In this document: piece after piece, positions 16,393-23,472 of the stretch
How positions within the stretch are numbered: the stretch's first letter is position 1
Layout: each line of letters starts with the position of its first letter
DNA from: JAGXFP01 sp039714535
GTDB taxonomy: Bacteria; Desulfobacterota; Desulfobulbia; Desulfobulbales; JAGXFP01
DNA: 36,086 nt
Direction: 5' to 3'
NCBI GenBank assembly: GCA_039714535.1
Contig: JBDLJC010000039.1
Coordinates: forward strand, 1 to 36,086
Translations under genes and position numbers: made by a program
The notes under the pieces: model-generated
What the model saw: the letters and a program-made list of their open reading frames with translations, nothing else
Told to the model about the DNA's origin: nothing
Database searches by the model: none

Positions 16393-17529
16393 CTAGGCAA
16401 CCGACTGCTGGAAAACCGCATCCCAGTCCTTGCGCACCGGATCAAAGCCTCGGGCCTTAATATCCCGACAGACCTCATCAATACCACGCTGATCGTCAAT
16501 CGAAAACTGTTCGCCATCCTGGTAGGGATTTGAATAACCGCCAGGCGCGGTACAGGACCCCGCCGAATAGCGAGTAGGAGCGAGACCAAGCATGCCATCC
16601 CGAAAACGGGCCTCCTCCCGGGTGGAAAGGAGCAGGCCCACATCATGATCAAAGATGCGCAGGGCGAACAGCAACTGGGCCAAGTCGCTCTCACTTACCA
16701 CAACCTTGGGCTCAAAATCACCGGTAGCCGGTCGCAGTCTGGGGAACGACACCGTCAGGGCCGTCTGCCAGTAATGGTGGCGCAGCCAAGCAAGATGCAT
16801 GCCCAGCGAAACTCCCTCAAGCCGCCAGTCAGACAGGCCTAACAGAGCACCGATCCCAACCTCACGCATTCCGGCCGCAGCCACCCGGGCCGGGGTAGCG
16901 AGACGGTTCTCCAGATCGGCCTTAGGCCCGGCCGGATGGACCTCACGATAGACATTCCTGTCATAGGTTTCCTGATAGACAGCAACACTGGTGATCCCGG
17001 CCTTAAAGAGACGATGATACTCAGCCTCGGTCAAGGGCTGAATCTCGATGGAGATCGAAGCAAACCGGTTGCGCAAGTGCCCGGCAAGTTCGACAAGATA
17101 ATCGACCCCCATTTTAGCAGGCGCCTCGCCGGCAACCAATAGTATGTGGCTAAAACCACGCTCAGCCAGCAGCAGAGATTCCTGCTCGGCTTCGTCCAGG
17201 CTGAGAACCCGTCTCTCTATTTTGTTTTCCGTTGAAAAACCGCAATACCGGCAATTATTGCAACAGAAACTGGAGAGGTACAACGGCGAGTATATCTGGA
17301 TGGTCCGGCCAAATCTGGCAGCAGTCAGGGCCGAAGCCCTAGCCGCCAGAGCCGGCAACCGTTCGGCCGCGGCCGGTGATAAAAGAGCGCCAAGATCCTG
17401 GACAGACAACCGCTCTTTCGAGAGAGCATTTTCCACATCAGCCGCACTGCGCTGGTAAACCAGCTCGGCAAGTTCCCGAAAATCCGGCACCTTGAAATCT
17501 GCCGGTCTGTGTCGCTCAAGATCTGTCAT
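16393..17529 (-). CDS. thiH: 2-iminoacetate synthase ThiH (radical SAM)
   Basis: 378 residues, family length. The radical-SAM cluster motif CxxxCxxC is C89, C93, C96 in SSFCCNNCRYCGF. The downstream LLVAGEAP and the C-terminal segment SAGSCTAPGGY match ThiH. It cleaves tyrosine to dehydroglycine (2-iminoacetate), used by ThiG to build the thiazole; having thiH rather than thiO fits an anaerobe. The gene starts 45 bp after thiG with no obvious strong ribosome-binding site before the ATG at 17527-17529. It is followed by the AICAR transformylase after 81 bp. Confidence 0.95.
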   Translation of the reverse strand: MTDLERHRPADFKVPDFRELAELVYQRSAADVENALSKERLSVQDLGALLSPAAAERLPALAARASALTAARFGRTIQIYSPLYLSSFCCNNCRYCGFSTENKIERRVLSLDEAEQESLLLAERGFSHILLVAGEAPAKMGVDYLVELAGHLRNRFASISIEIQPLTEAEYHRLFKAGITSVAVYQETYDRNVYREVHPAGPKADLENRLATPARVAAAGMREVGIGALLGLSDWRLEGVSLGMHLAWLRHHYWQTALTVSFPRLRPATGDFEPKVVVSESDLAQLLFALRIFDHDVGLLLSTREEARFRDGMLGLAPTRYSAGSCTAPGGYSNPYQDGEQFSIDDQRGIDEVCRDIKARGFDPVRKDWDAVFQQSVA

Positions 17530-17574
17530 TATAATGATTAATCGCTAAGTGCCAAGACAACTGGCGGGATTTTA

Positions 17575-18342
17575 TCAGTTCAAAAAGTCAAGGCCAACTG
17601 CCGGTGAAGAAGCTGTAGCCTGGGGTTGCATCCGGCCCAGTCCAGATTCATAAGCAGCTCGTCCGGCTTCAACCGCCATAGCGAAGGCCTTAGCCATCCG
17701 GACCGGGTCTCCCGCCACGGCCATGGCCGTATTGACCAGAACCGCGTCAGCACCGAGCTCCATGGCCTCTGCGGCGTGGGACGGAGCACCAAGACCGGCA
17801 TCGACGATTACCGGTACCCGAGCCTGATCAATAATGATTTCAACCTGGAACCGGGTCAGAAGCCCCTGATTAGTGCCGATAGGAGAGCCAAGGGGCATAA
17901 CCGCCACCGCCCCGGCATCCTGCAGCTTAAGGGCAAGTATGGGGTCGGCATTCATATAGGGCAGAACCTTGAAACCCTCCCGAGCCAAAATCTCGGTCGC
18001 CTTCAGAGTTTCAACCGGATCAGGCAGCAAAGTCCGGGGATCGGGAGTAACCTCAAGCTTCAACCACTCACCAGCGCCGGAAGCCTTGGCCATCCTGGCC
18101 AGCCGCACCGCCTCATCACTGTCCCTGGCCCCAGAGGTATTGGGCAGGAACACATAACGTTCCCGATCAAGCACACTCATGATGTCATCACCGGGATCAT
18201 CAAGGTCTACCCGGCGCAGAGCCACGGTCACCATTTCGCTACCGGAGGCCTCAAGGGCATCCTTCATCAGCTGCGCAGAGGAAAATTTACCGGTCCCAAC
18301 CAACAGCCGGGATTTAAAATTATGGCCACCAATAGTAAGCAT
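17575..18342 (-). CDS. thiG: thiazole synthase ThiG
   Basis: 255 residues, a (beta/alpha)8 barrel. Catalytic Lys is K95 in EWLKLEVTPD, which forms the imine with 1-deoxyxylulose 5-phosphate. Other family motifs are LLVGTGKF, FLPNTSGA, PLGSPIGTNQG, VDAGLGAPSHA and VNTAMA. The ATG at 18340-18342 overlaps the thiS stop by one base (TGATG), so the pair is translationally coupled. ThiG takes sulfur from ThiS thiocarboxylate and 2-iminoacetate from ThiH to make the thiazole phosphate. Confidence 0.97.
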   Translation of the reverse strand: MLTIGGHNFKSRLLVGTGKFSSAQLMKDALEASGSEMVTVALRRVDLDDPGDDIMSVLDRERYVFLPNTSGARDSDEAVRLARMAKASGAGEWLKLEVTPDPRTLLPDPVETLKATEILAREGFKVLPYMNADPILALKLQDAGAVAVMPLGSPIGTNQGLLTRFQVEIIIDQARVPVIVDAGLGAPSHAAEAMELGADAVLVNTAMAVAGDPVRMAKAFAMAVEAGRAAYESGLGRMQPQATASSPAVGLDFLN

Positions 18343-18542
18343 CAACCGCCCCCTACAAACCGGATCAACTCAAGAACCGACCCCTCAGACAGTTTATTAT
18401 CGGCATATTTGTCGGGGAGAACTATACTGCCGTTGCACTCAACCACTACAGTGGCTGGGTTCAGGTCCAACTCCAAAACAAGTTCCTCAATGGTGAGGCT
18501 GTCCCTAACTGCCATCTCTTTGCCATTACAAATAATCTTCAT
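18342..18542 (-). CDS. thiS: sulfur carrier protein ThiS
   Basis: 66 residues from the ATG at 18540-18542, the usual ThiS size; a 10-codon upstream extension begins with GTG and is not preferred. It has a beta-grasp fold pattern with MKIICNGKE, the LVLELDL helix region and the C-terminal SVLELIRFVGGG. The terminal Gly-Gly is the site adenylated by ThiF and converted to thiocarboxylate. It overlaps thiG by one base and lies downstream of thiF across a 184-bp gap that contains a large palindrome. Confidence 0.95.
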   Translation of the reverse strand: MKIICNGKEMAVRDSLTIEELVLELDLNPATVVVECNGSIVLPDKYADNKLSEGSVLELIRFVGGG

Positions 18543-18612
18543 GGGTCCACTTAAATTATATTCTTTTATCACTACTCAGGCCAAAGCCAGAACACAGCTA
18601 GAACCTCCAAAC

Positions 18613-18721
18613 TGTAACTGCCCAGCAGTGCTTCAAATGTGGACAAGCAGGCTGGCGAACTATAGTAAGCTATGTGAGTTAGCCTGATCGTACGCAGATG
18701 AAGTGCTGCTGGGCAGTTACA
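18613..18721. repeat. 109-bp near-perfect palindromic element, copy B
   Basis: The outer arms 18614-18635 and 18699-18720 are complementary at 20 of 22 bases (GTAACTGCCCAGCAG outermost). Pairing continues imperfectly inward to ATAG-TAAG-CTAT at the centre (18662-18673). The element occupies most of the thiF-thiS gap and ends 5 bp before the thiF stop. In the thi mRNA it would fold into one long hairpin. It is related to the element at 8431-8545. There is no encoded protein and no clear target duplication. Confidence 0.8.
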
Positions 18722-18726
18722 ATCTT

Positions 18727-19524
18727 TTAAGCTACTTCAAGCAGCAAACGTAATATTTGATTAGCCTGATGATGGGCAGCGACACCAACCCGAGGCGCCA
18801 TCAGCCCCTGACCCGGTCTGGCCTCGGTTTCACCATCTCCGACCAGATAAACCCGGTCACGAATCTTCCTGGTATGGATCATATTACTATCTTCGAAACC
18901 GGCCATCCCGGAAGCTCCTACAAAACCATACCCCCTAAGGGGACCCAAGGCACAACGTAAAGCGGTAGCCTTCATCTCAGCACCATCGAAGCACTCGGCC
19001 AGGACATCAACCCCTCTGAACAGAGAGGGTATCGAATCTTCGGTCAACACGGTGTCAATCGTCTCAATCCGCAAATAGGGATTAATCCGGGCAATATTAT
19101 GCTTTAACGCTTCAGTTTTCTGCTCACCGATCTGATCGATGAAGTACTGCTGGCGATTAAGGTTACTGGGCTCAACCACATCAAAATCAGCCAACAACAG
19201 ATGACCAACGCCAACCCTGGCCAAAGCCACCGCTACCAGGGAGCCGAGACCACCGAGACCCATAATCCCAACCGAGGCCTTTTTAACCTTATCGTGCACC
19301 CCGGGACTATGCCTGGCATACAGCAAGCGCTCCAGTTCATCAGCGTTTGGTTTTTCTCCCTTCCGAATCAACCAGCAACTATCACCATCCTCAAGAATAA
19401 CCGCAGATGAGACAGGATGACCGTTGACTATAAACAAGTCTGCTCCGGGCTTGACCTCGGCTGCAACATCACTAACCCTGAGACCATCCCGAAATTTATA
19501 AGTAATCTCGTTTACCAGCAACAT
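18727..19524 (-). CDS. thiF: ThiS adenylyltransferase ThiF with fused N-terminal ThiS-like domain
   Basis: 265 residues. Residues 1-55 resemble a ThiS/ubiquitin-like beta-grasp domain (VNEITYKFRDG...FIVNGHPVSS...DGDSCWLIRKGE) but lack the C-terminal Gly-Gly. Residues 60-265 form an E1-like adenylation domain with nucleotide loop G89-LGGLGS, ADFDVVEPSNLNRQQY (D113, D115, R124, Q125) and AECFDGAEMK. No paired CXXC zinc motifs are present, as in the shorter ThiF family 2. It activates ThiS for sulfur transfer. It is first in the thi operon; the ATG at 19522-19524 has only a weak upstream AGAG. Confidence 0.88.
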   Translation of the reverse strand: MLLVNEITYKFRDGLRVSDVAAEVKPGADLFIVNGHPVSSAVILEDGDSCWLIRKGEKPNADELERLLYARHSPGVHDKVKKASVGIMGLGGLGSLVAVALARVGVGHLLLADFDVVEPSNLNRQQYFIDQIGEQKTEALKHNIARINPYLRIETIDTVLTEDSIPSLFRGVDVLAECFDGAEMKATALRCALGPLRGYGFVGASGMAGFEDSNMIHTRKIRDRVYLVGDGETEARPGQGLMAPRVGVAAHHQANQILRLLLEVA

Positions 19525-19552
19525 CAGTTAATCTCTATACCTTTTATGTCGC

Positions 19553-19585
19553 CTGGTTTTGGGGCTTAAAGCCCAGCAAGACCAG
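19553..19585 (-). promoter_or_regulatory. leader hairpin upstream of thiF
   Basis: The stem CTGGT...ACCAG (19553-19557 with 19581-19585) encloses the 13-base near-palindrome GGGCTTAAAGCCC (19562-19574). It ends 28 bases upstream of the thiF start codon. It could be a regulatory leader structure, but no known riboswitch class is matched. Confidence 0.35.
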
Positions 19586-19643
19586 ACCGACAAATAAAGA
19601 GGTTAACATAACCGGAAATAACTACCGAGGGTAGATTTTTTGC

Positions 19644-19771
19644 AACTATTTCAGCCGGGTTAACAAAAGGCGGCAAACTACCAAATGTCAGGGTTCGGGA
19701 GCGCCTCTCCACGCGGCCCAAGGGGGCAGGGGTAAGCTTAAATCCCTGTTGGGGAGTGGGGCTGAATAGTT
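19644..19771. mobile_element. possible miniature inverted-repeat element
   Basis: AACTATTTCAGCC (19644-19656) and GGCTGAATAGTT (19760-19771) form terminal inverted repeats with one bulged base. They enclose about 103 bp of GC-rich sequence unlike its AT-rich surroundings. The right end (GCTG-AAT-AGTTA) resembles that of the palindrome at 18613-18721 (GCTG-GGC-AGTTA). It has no coding capacity and no transposase. No target duplication is evident, so this is a tentative call. Confidence 0.35.
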
Positions 19772-19805
19772 ATGACCTTTTATCCCAAGCAAAGACAATT
19801 ACTAT

Positions 19806-19839
19806 AAAAAAAGGCCGACATAACTAGCATGCCGGCCTT
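19806..19839 (-). terminator. intrinsic terminator of the ribosomal protein operon
   Basis: On the minus strand an 11-bp stem (AAGGCCGGCAT with ATGTCGGCCTT, one G-U pair) and a 7-base loop are followed by seven T. It begins about 30 bp after the rplQ stop and closes the S10-spc-alpha cluster. Confidence 0.92.
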
Positions 19840-19870
19840 GAAAAATCTTACGAATTTAAATACTAGCAGA

Positions 19871-20263
19871 TCAATTCTCTGATTCTGCCGGGGCTTCCTG
19901 GTCTTCACTGTAATTAACCAATTCAAGGATAGCCATTTCCGCAGCATCACCGATCCTGTTACCGGTCCGGATGATCCTGGTATAACCGCCATTGCGTTCC
20001 ATATACTCATCGCGCAAGACGCTGAAAAGTTTAGCAACAACTTTTTTATCACGAATAAAGGACAAGGCCTGACGTCGGGCATGTAAATCTCCACGCTTGC
20101 CCAAGGTGATCATTTTTTCAACTACCCGTCTAACCTCTTTTGCCTTCGGAGTGGTTGTCACAATACGCTCATGCTCCAGCACTGATGTGACCATATTCCT
20201 GACCATGGCAAGCCGGTGCGGAGTGGTACGGCCAAGTCTTCTTCCTGCTTTTCTGTGCCTCAT
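19871..20263 (-). CDS. rplQ: 50S ribosomal protein L17
   Basis: 130 residues, normal for bacterial L17. It starts MRHRKAGRRLGRTTPHR, the family signature, with RTGNRIGDAAEMAILELV near the end and a short acidic tail (EDQEAPAESEN). L17 binds 23S rRNA domains near the exit-tunnel side of the large subunit. It is the last gene of the alpha operon, 15 bp after rpoA, and directly precedes the strong terminator. Start ATG at 20261-20263, preceded by AAGGAGAGG. Confidence 0.98.
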   Translation of the reverse strand: MRHRKAGRRLGRTTPHRLAMVRNMVTSVLEHERIVTTTPKAKEVRRVVEKMITLGKRGDLHARRQALSFIRDKKVVAKLFSVLRDEYMERNGGYTRIIRTGNRIGDAAEMAILELVNYSEDQEAPAESEN

Positions 20264-20278
20264 CTCAACAACCTCTCC

Positions 20279-21343
20279 TTAATTATCCTCTTCTTCCGTT
20301 TCAACGGTCGAATCAGGTTTTTCCCATCCTTCAATCTTAAAACCAAGGCCCAGTCCCATTTCTGAAAGCAATTGCTTGATTTCATTTAATGACTTCCGGC
20401 CAAAGTTCTTAGTTTTCAGCATCTCGTTTTCGGTTCTTTGGACCAACTCACCAATGAACCTGATATTTGCGTTTCTCAAACAATTGGCGGAGCGAACAGA
20501 AAGTTCCAAATCATCGACCGGTCGCGAGAGATAAGGGTTAATTTCACTATCAACCGATTCCTCTTCAGCGACAATCTCAGGCTCAACCAGGCTTTCATCA
20601 AAGTTGATGAACACGTTCATCTGTTCTTTGAGAATTTTAGCGGCGTAAGCCAACGCATCCTCAGGCTTAACGCTGCCATCGGTATCAATCTGCAGGGTCA
20701 ACTTATCGTAATCAGTCTGCTGACCGACCCTGGCCTGACTAACATGCATTCTAACCTTGCGAATCGGAGTAAAGATTGCGTCAATCGGGATCACCCCGAT
20801 TACCTGATCTTCACTCTTGTTCATCTCGGCCGGGATATAACCTTTACCCCACATGACCTCAAACTCAGCGATGAATTTACCTTCACTACCTGAAATCGTA
20901 CAGATATGCTGCTCAGGGTTCATCACCTCAACGGTGCCATCGGAAATCAGATCCGCCGCCGTGACCACACCCTTGCCTTTTTTCTCAACCCTAACCGTCT
21001 GTGACTCTGCTGAATTGAGTTTAAGACGTACAACCTTGAGATTAAGGATTATTTCAGTAACATCTTCGACAATTCCTGGCAGTGAGGAAAGTTCATGCAA
21101 GGCGCCCTCTATCTTAACCGAGGTGATCGCTGCTCCCTGTATAGATGAGAGCAATATCCGCCGCAGTGAATTACCCGTAGTCGTGGCATAACCACGCTCC
21201 AAAGGCTGGCAGACAAACTTCCCATAACTATCCGTAAGAGAATCACGGTCAACTTCAACCCGATCCGGCATAATCAGCTCATGCCAATTACGATAAAGGG
21301 GATCCTTCTCGATTTCTGTACTCTCTTGTTGTTCATTATCCAT
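20279..21343 (-). CDS. rpoA: RNA polymerase alpha subunit
   Basis: 354 residues from the ATG at 21341-21343, with GGAG upstream; the TTG two codons earlier is not preferred. The N-terminal assembly domain has GYATTTGNSLRRILLSS and LHELSSLPGIVEDVTEIILNL in two parts. After a linker, the C-terminal DNA/activator-binding domain (about 270-330) holds LSVRSANCLRNANI and NFGRKSLNEIKQLL. A short acidic tail (ETEEEDN) makes it longer than the E. coli protein. It lies between rpsD and rplQ as in most bacteria. The 128-bp gap to rpsD contains a perfect inverted repeat. Confidence 0.98.
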   Translation of the reverse strand: MDNEQQESTEIEKDPLYRNWHELIMPDRVEVDRDSLTDSYGKFVCQPLERGYATTTGNSLRRILLSSIQGAAITSVKIEGALHELSSLPGIVEDVTEIILNLKVVRLKLNSAESQTVRVEKKGKGVVTAADLISDGTVEVMNPEQHICTISGSEGKFIAEFEVMWGKGYIPAEMNKSEDQVIGVIPIDAIFTPIRKVRMHVSQARVGQQTDYDKLTLQIDTDGSVKPEDALAYAAKILKEQMNVFINFDESLVEPEIVAEEESVDSEINPYLSRPVDDLELSVRSANCLRNANIRFIGELVQRTENEMLKTKNFGRKSLNEIKQLLSEMGLGLGFKIEGWEKPDSTVETEEEDN

Positions 21344-21408
21344 TATCAAAAGCTCCGCAATTGATTAATGAAGCAGATCCGACCATGGGTACGTTCAGAA
21401 ATGCTATA

Positions 21409-21457
21409 AATATTGCCCGCAAACAGAGAACATCAGAGTCTCAATGCGGGCAATATT
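21409..21457. promoter_or_regulatory. perfect 13-bp inverted repeat between rpsD and rpoA
   Basis: AATATTGCCCGCA (21409-21421) and TGCGGGCAATATT (21445-21457) are exactly complementary with a 23-base spacer. In the rpsD-rpoA message this would be a stable hairpin. It is not followed by a T-run, so it is more likely a processing, stability or attenuation element than a simple terminator. Confidence 0.7.
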
Positions 21458-21471
21458 GGTTTCCAGACAGA

Positions 21472-22101
21472 TTATTTGGAGTAAAGCTCGACTATCAGCT
21501 GCTCCTGAATCGGCATAGTAAGTTCCTGCCTTACGGGCTCGGTCTTGACCGTGGCCTGAAAGGCTGTTTTGTCGACTTCAAGCCAACTGGGAACGCCACG
21601 CCTGGCCACTGCTTCGAAACTATCTGTTATAACTTCAACCTTCTGGCTCTTTTCCCGGACAGTGATCACGTCATTAACGGAAACGATGAAAGAAGGGATA
21701 TTAACTCTCTTGCCATTTACAAAAATGTGCTCATGCTTAACCAACTGCCGGGCCTGACGTCTGGAGTTAGCAAAACCGATGCGGTAGACGACATTATCAA
21801 GACGCTTTTCCAGGAGAGACAAAAGGTTCTCACCGGTAATGCCTTTCAGCCGATCAGCCTCCTTGTAATATTTAAGGAACTGACCTTCCATAATGCCATA
21901 CATTCTCCGAACCTTCTGCTTCTCGCGCAGCTGGATCGCATAATCAGAAAACTTACGCATCCGAGCCTGGCCGTGCTGTCCCGGCGGGAAAGCTCGCCGT
22001 TCAAAGGCACACTTATCGGTATAACATCTGTCCCCCTTAAGGAACAACTTCAATCTTTCACGTCTGCACTGACGGCAGCTTGCCCCGGTATATCTGGCCA
22101 A
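21472..22101 (-). CDS. rpsD: 30S ribosomal protein S4 (zinc-ribbon form)
   Basis: 209 residues. It begins MARYTGASCRQC; four cysteines C9, C12, C26 and C31 form a zinc site, the C+ version of S4. The S4 RNA-binding domain (about 98-160) has LEKRLDNVVYRIGFANSRRQARQLV and HIFVNGKRVNIPS in two parts. S4 nucleates 16S 5'-domain assembly and in enterobacteria represses the alpha operon; such control here is unproven. It lies between rpsK and rpoA. Confidence 0.98.
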   Translation of the reverse strand: MARYTGASCRQCRRERLKLFLKGDRCYTDKCAFERRAFPPGQHGQARMRKFSDYAIQLREKQKVRRMYGIMEGQFLKYYKEADRLKGITGENLLSLLEKRLDNVVYRIGFANSRRQARQLVKHEHIFVNGKRVNIPSFIVSVNDVITVREKSQKVEVITDSFEAVARRGVPSWLEVDKTAFQATVKTEPVRQELTMPIQEQLIVELYSK

Positions 22102-22173
22102 TTTAAAACCTCCGTTTCCTGTCGCTAATTACCCGACAGATGTAATTCAAAAAAAAAAGGGGAGAGAGCTGAA

Positions 22174-22566
22174 TCACACTCTTCTCCGCTTGGGAGGCTT
22201 ACAGCCATTATGGGGAATAGGAGTAACATCACTAATCTGATAAACATCCATTCCGGCTGTCTGCAAGGCCCTGATGGCGGCATCACGCCCAGGTCCTGGC
22301 CCAGTTGCCCTCACTTCAACTTTGCGCATCCCATGCTCCGCAGCTTTCTGGGCCGCAGCCTCAGTCGCGTTCTGTGCGGCAAAAGGAGTGCTCTTTCTGG
22401 AGCCCTTGAACCCCAGACAACCGGCACTGCACCATGAGATAACATTACCTTCCTTATCGGAGAAGGTAATTATGGTATTATTGAAGGTTGATCGAATAGA
22501 AACAATTCCCTCGGGAACATTCTTTTTAACCTTCTTACGCATTTTTTTTGCTTTTGGCTTAGCCAT
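22174..22566 (-). CDS. rpsK: 30S ribosomal protein S11
   Basis: 130 residues. Family segments are GIVSIRSTFNNTIITFSD, TPFAAQNATEAAAQKA, VRATGPGPGRDAAIRAL and the C-terminal PIPHNGCKPPKRRRV. S11 sits on the platform of the small subunit and contacts the mRNA/E-site region. It is flanked by rpsM and rpsD in the conserved alpha-operon order; 37 bp separate it from rpsM. Confidence 0.98.
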   Translation of the reverse strand: MAKPKAKKMRKKVKKNVPEGIVSIRSTFNNTIITFSDKEGNVISWCSAGCLGFKGSRKSTPFAAQNATEAAAQKAAEHGMRKVEVRATGPGPGRDAAIRALQTAGMDVYQISDVTPIPHNGCKPPKRRRV

Positions 22567-22603
22567 ACTTAACCCCTAATCTTCAGAAAAAAACTACCTT
22601 TTC

Positions 22604-22969
22604 CTATTTCCTTTTAACTGCACCACGACGAGGACCTTTACGGGTCCTGGCGTTAGTACTGGTCCGTTGACCGCGGCAAGGAAGACCCTTACGATGTCGC
22701 AGACCACGGTAACAACCAGAATCGGTAAGACGCTTGATATCCATCGCAACTTCGCGACGACGGTCTCCTTCGACCATATAATTATCGTCAATAACCTTAC
22801 GAATATCGGCAACGGATTTTTCATCCAAATCGTCGCTATTAGTCGTGTATGGCATCTTCACCTGATCCAGAATTTTTCTGGCGGTGGTCCGGCCAATACC
22901 ATGGATATAGGTTAAGGCTACTTCCATGTGCTTCTTTTTCGGTAAATCAATACCAGCTATACGTGCCAA
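22604..22969 (-). CDS. rpsM: 30S ribosomal protein S13
   Basis: 121 residues, starting MARIAGIDLPKKKHMEVAL and ending in the basic tail RTRKGPRRGAVKRK typical of S13. The helix-hairpin motif YIHGIGRTTARKIL and the CYRGLRHRKGLPCRGQRT segment are clear. S13 lies in the 30S head, bridging to the large subunit and contacting P-site tRNA. It follows rpmJ by 39 bp and precedes rpsK. Confidence 0.98.
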   Translation of the reverse strand: MARIAGIDLPKKKHMEVALTYIHGIGRTTARKILDQVKMPYTTNSDDLDEKSVADIRKVIDDNYMVEGDRRREVAMDIKRLTDSGCYRGLRHRKGLPCRGQRTSTNARTRKGPRRGAVKRK

Positions 22970-23008
22970 GGTAAACCTCTCTCACTCTTCATGATTAGAA
23001 CTGACGAA

Positions 23009-23122
23009 TCACCCCTGACGCTGTTTATGCTTCTTAATCTTGCAAGAAACACGAACAACACCACTTCGTTTAAATACTTTGCAGTCACTACACATTTTTT
23101 TGACCGATGCTCTAACTTTCAT
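23009..23122 (-). CDS. rpmJ: 50S ribosomal protein L36 (zinc form)
   Basis: 37 residues read directly on the minus strand from the ATG at 23120-23122 to the TGA at 23009-23011. It begins MKVRASVKKMCSDCKV and ends KKHKQRQG. C11, C14, C27 and H32 form the zinc-ribbon site of the C+ form. Its position between infA and rpsM is the conserved one. L36 is the smallest large-subunit protein and helps organise 23S rRNA near the GTPase-associated region. Confidence 0.97.
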   Translation of the reverse strand: MKVRASVKKMCSDCKVFKRSGVVRVSCKIKKHKQRQG

Positions 23123-23135
23123 AACTATTCGTACC

Positions 23136-23363
23136 CTAACGTTTATTTTTAGACCTGAAGGTCACTCTGCCCCGGGTCAGATCATATGGGGACAATTCAA
23201 CCGTAACGCGGTCTCCAGGAAGAATTTTAATAAAATGCATGCGCATCTTGCCGGAGATATGAGCCAAAACCTTGTGGCCATTGTCCAATTCAACCCGGAA
23301 CATGGCGTTAGGCAAGGGTTCAATAATGGTTCCCTCTACTTCAATGGCCTCTTCTTTCGGCAT
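23136..23363 (-). CDS. infA: translation initiation factor IF-1
   Basis: 75 residues, a single S1/OB-fold domain: MPKEEAIEVEGTI, LPNAMFRVELDNGH, LAHISGKMR, ILPGDRVTVELSPYDLTRGR. IF-1 occupies the 30S A site during initiation. It lies 13 bp upstream of rpmJ. A 109-bp AT-rich gap to map carries a good promoter candidate, so infA may start an independently transcribed unit. Confidence 0.97.
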   Translation of the reverse strand: MPKEEAIEVEGTIIEPLPNAMFRVELDNGHKVLAHISGKMRMHFIKILPGDRVTVELSPYDLTRGRVTFRSKNKR

Positions 23364-23429
23364 AAATAAATCCCTAAATAAAACTAATTACAGCCTTTCT
23401 TTAAAATTGAGAAGGGGGATAATAAACGA

Positions 23430-23459
23430 TTTATATTAATTTGCCCGCTTTTTTTTCAA
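23430..23459 (-). promoter_or_regulatory. candidate internal promoter upstream of infA
   Basis: On the minus strand TTGAAA (23454-23459) and TATAAA (23430-23435) are spaced by 18 bp; each differs from the sigma70 consensus at one position. The start would be about 60 bases before infA. It lies in the widest AT-rich gap inside this part of the ribosomal cluster. Confidence 0.5.
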
Positions 23460-23472
23460 CTTTAAAAATAAA

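Larger units (their letters stand above)
19525..19805. other. non-coding region upstream of thiF
   Basis: This 281-bp stretch separates thiF from the rplQ terminator and must hold the thi promoter. I looked for a TPP riboswitch (CTGAGA, ACC, GAACCTGAT-type core) on the minus strand and do not see one. Present are a hairpin near the thiF start, an imperfect 26-bp direct repeat (19601-19626 and 19658-19682, both beginning GGTTAACA and ending CTACC), a small hairpin at 19622-19634 and an inverted-repeat-bounded GC-rich block (19644-19771). Confidence 0.5.

Noticed and set aside
17626..18687. 353-codon plus-strand open frame across thiG, thiS and the palindrome
   Set aside because: It runs antisense to two clear thi genes and through a repeat; the composition is a mirror of their codons.
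19697..19730. GAACCCTGACATTTGG-like stretch on the minus strand as a TPP riboswitch core
   Set aside because: It superficially resembles the GAACCTGAT segment, but the paired CTGAGA element and remaining core are missing.
21361..22128. 255-codon plus-strand open frame opposite rpsD
   Set aside because: Antisense shadow of a conserved ribosomal gene.
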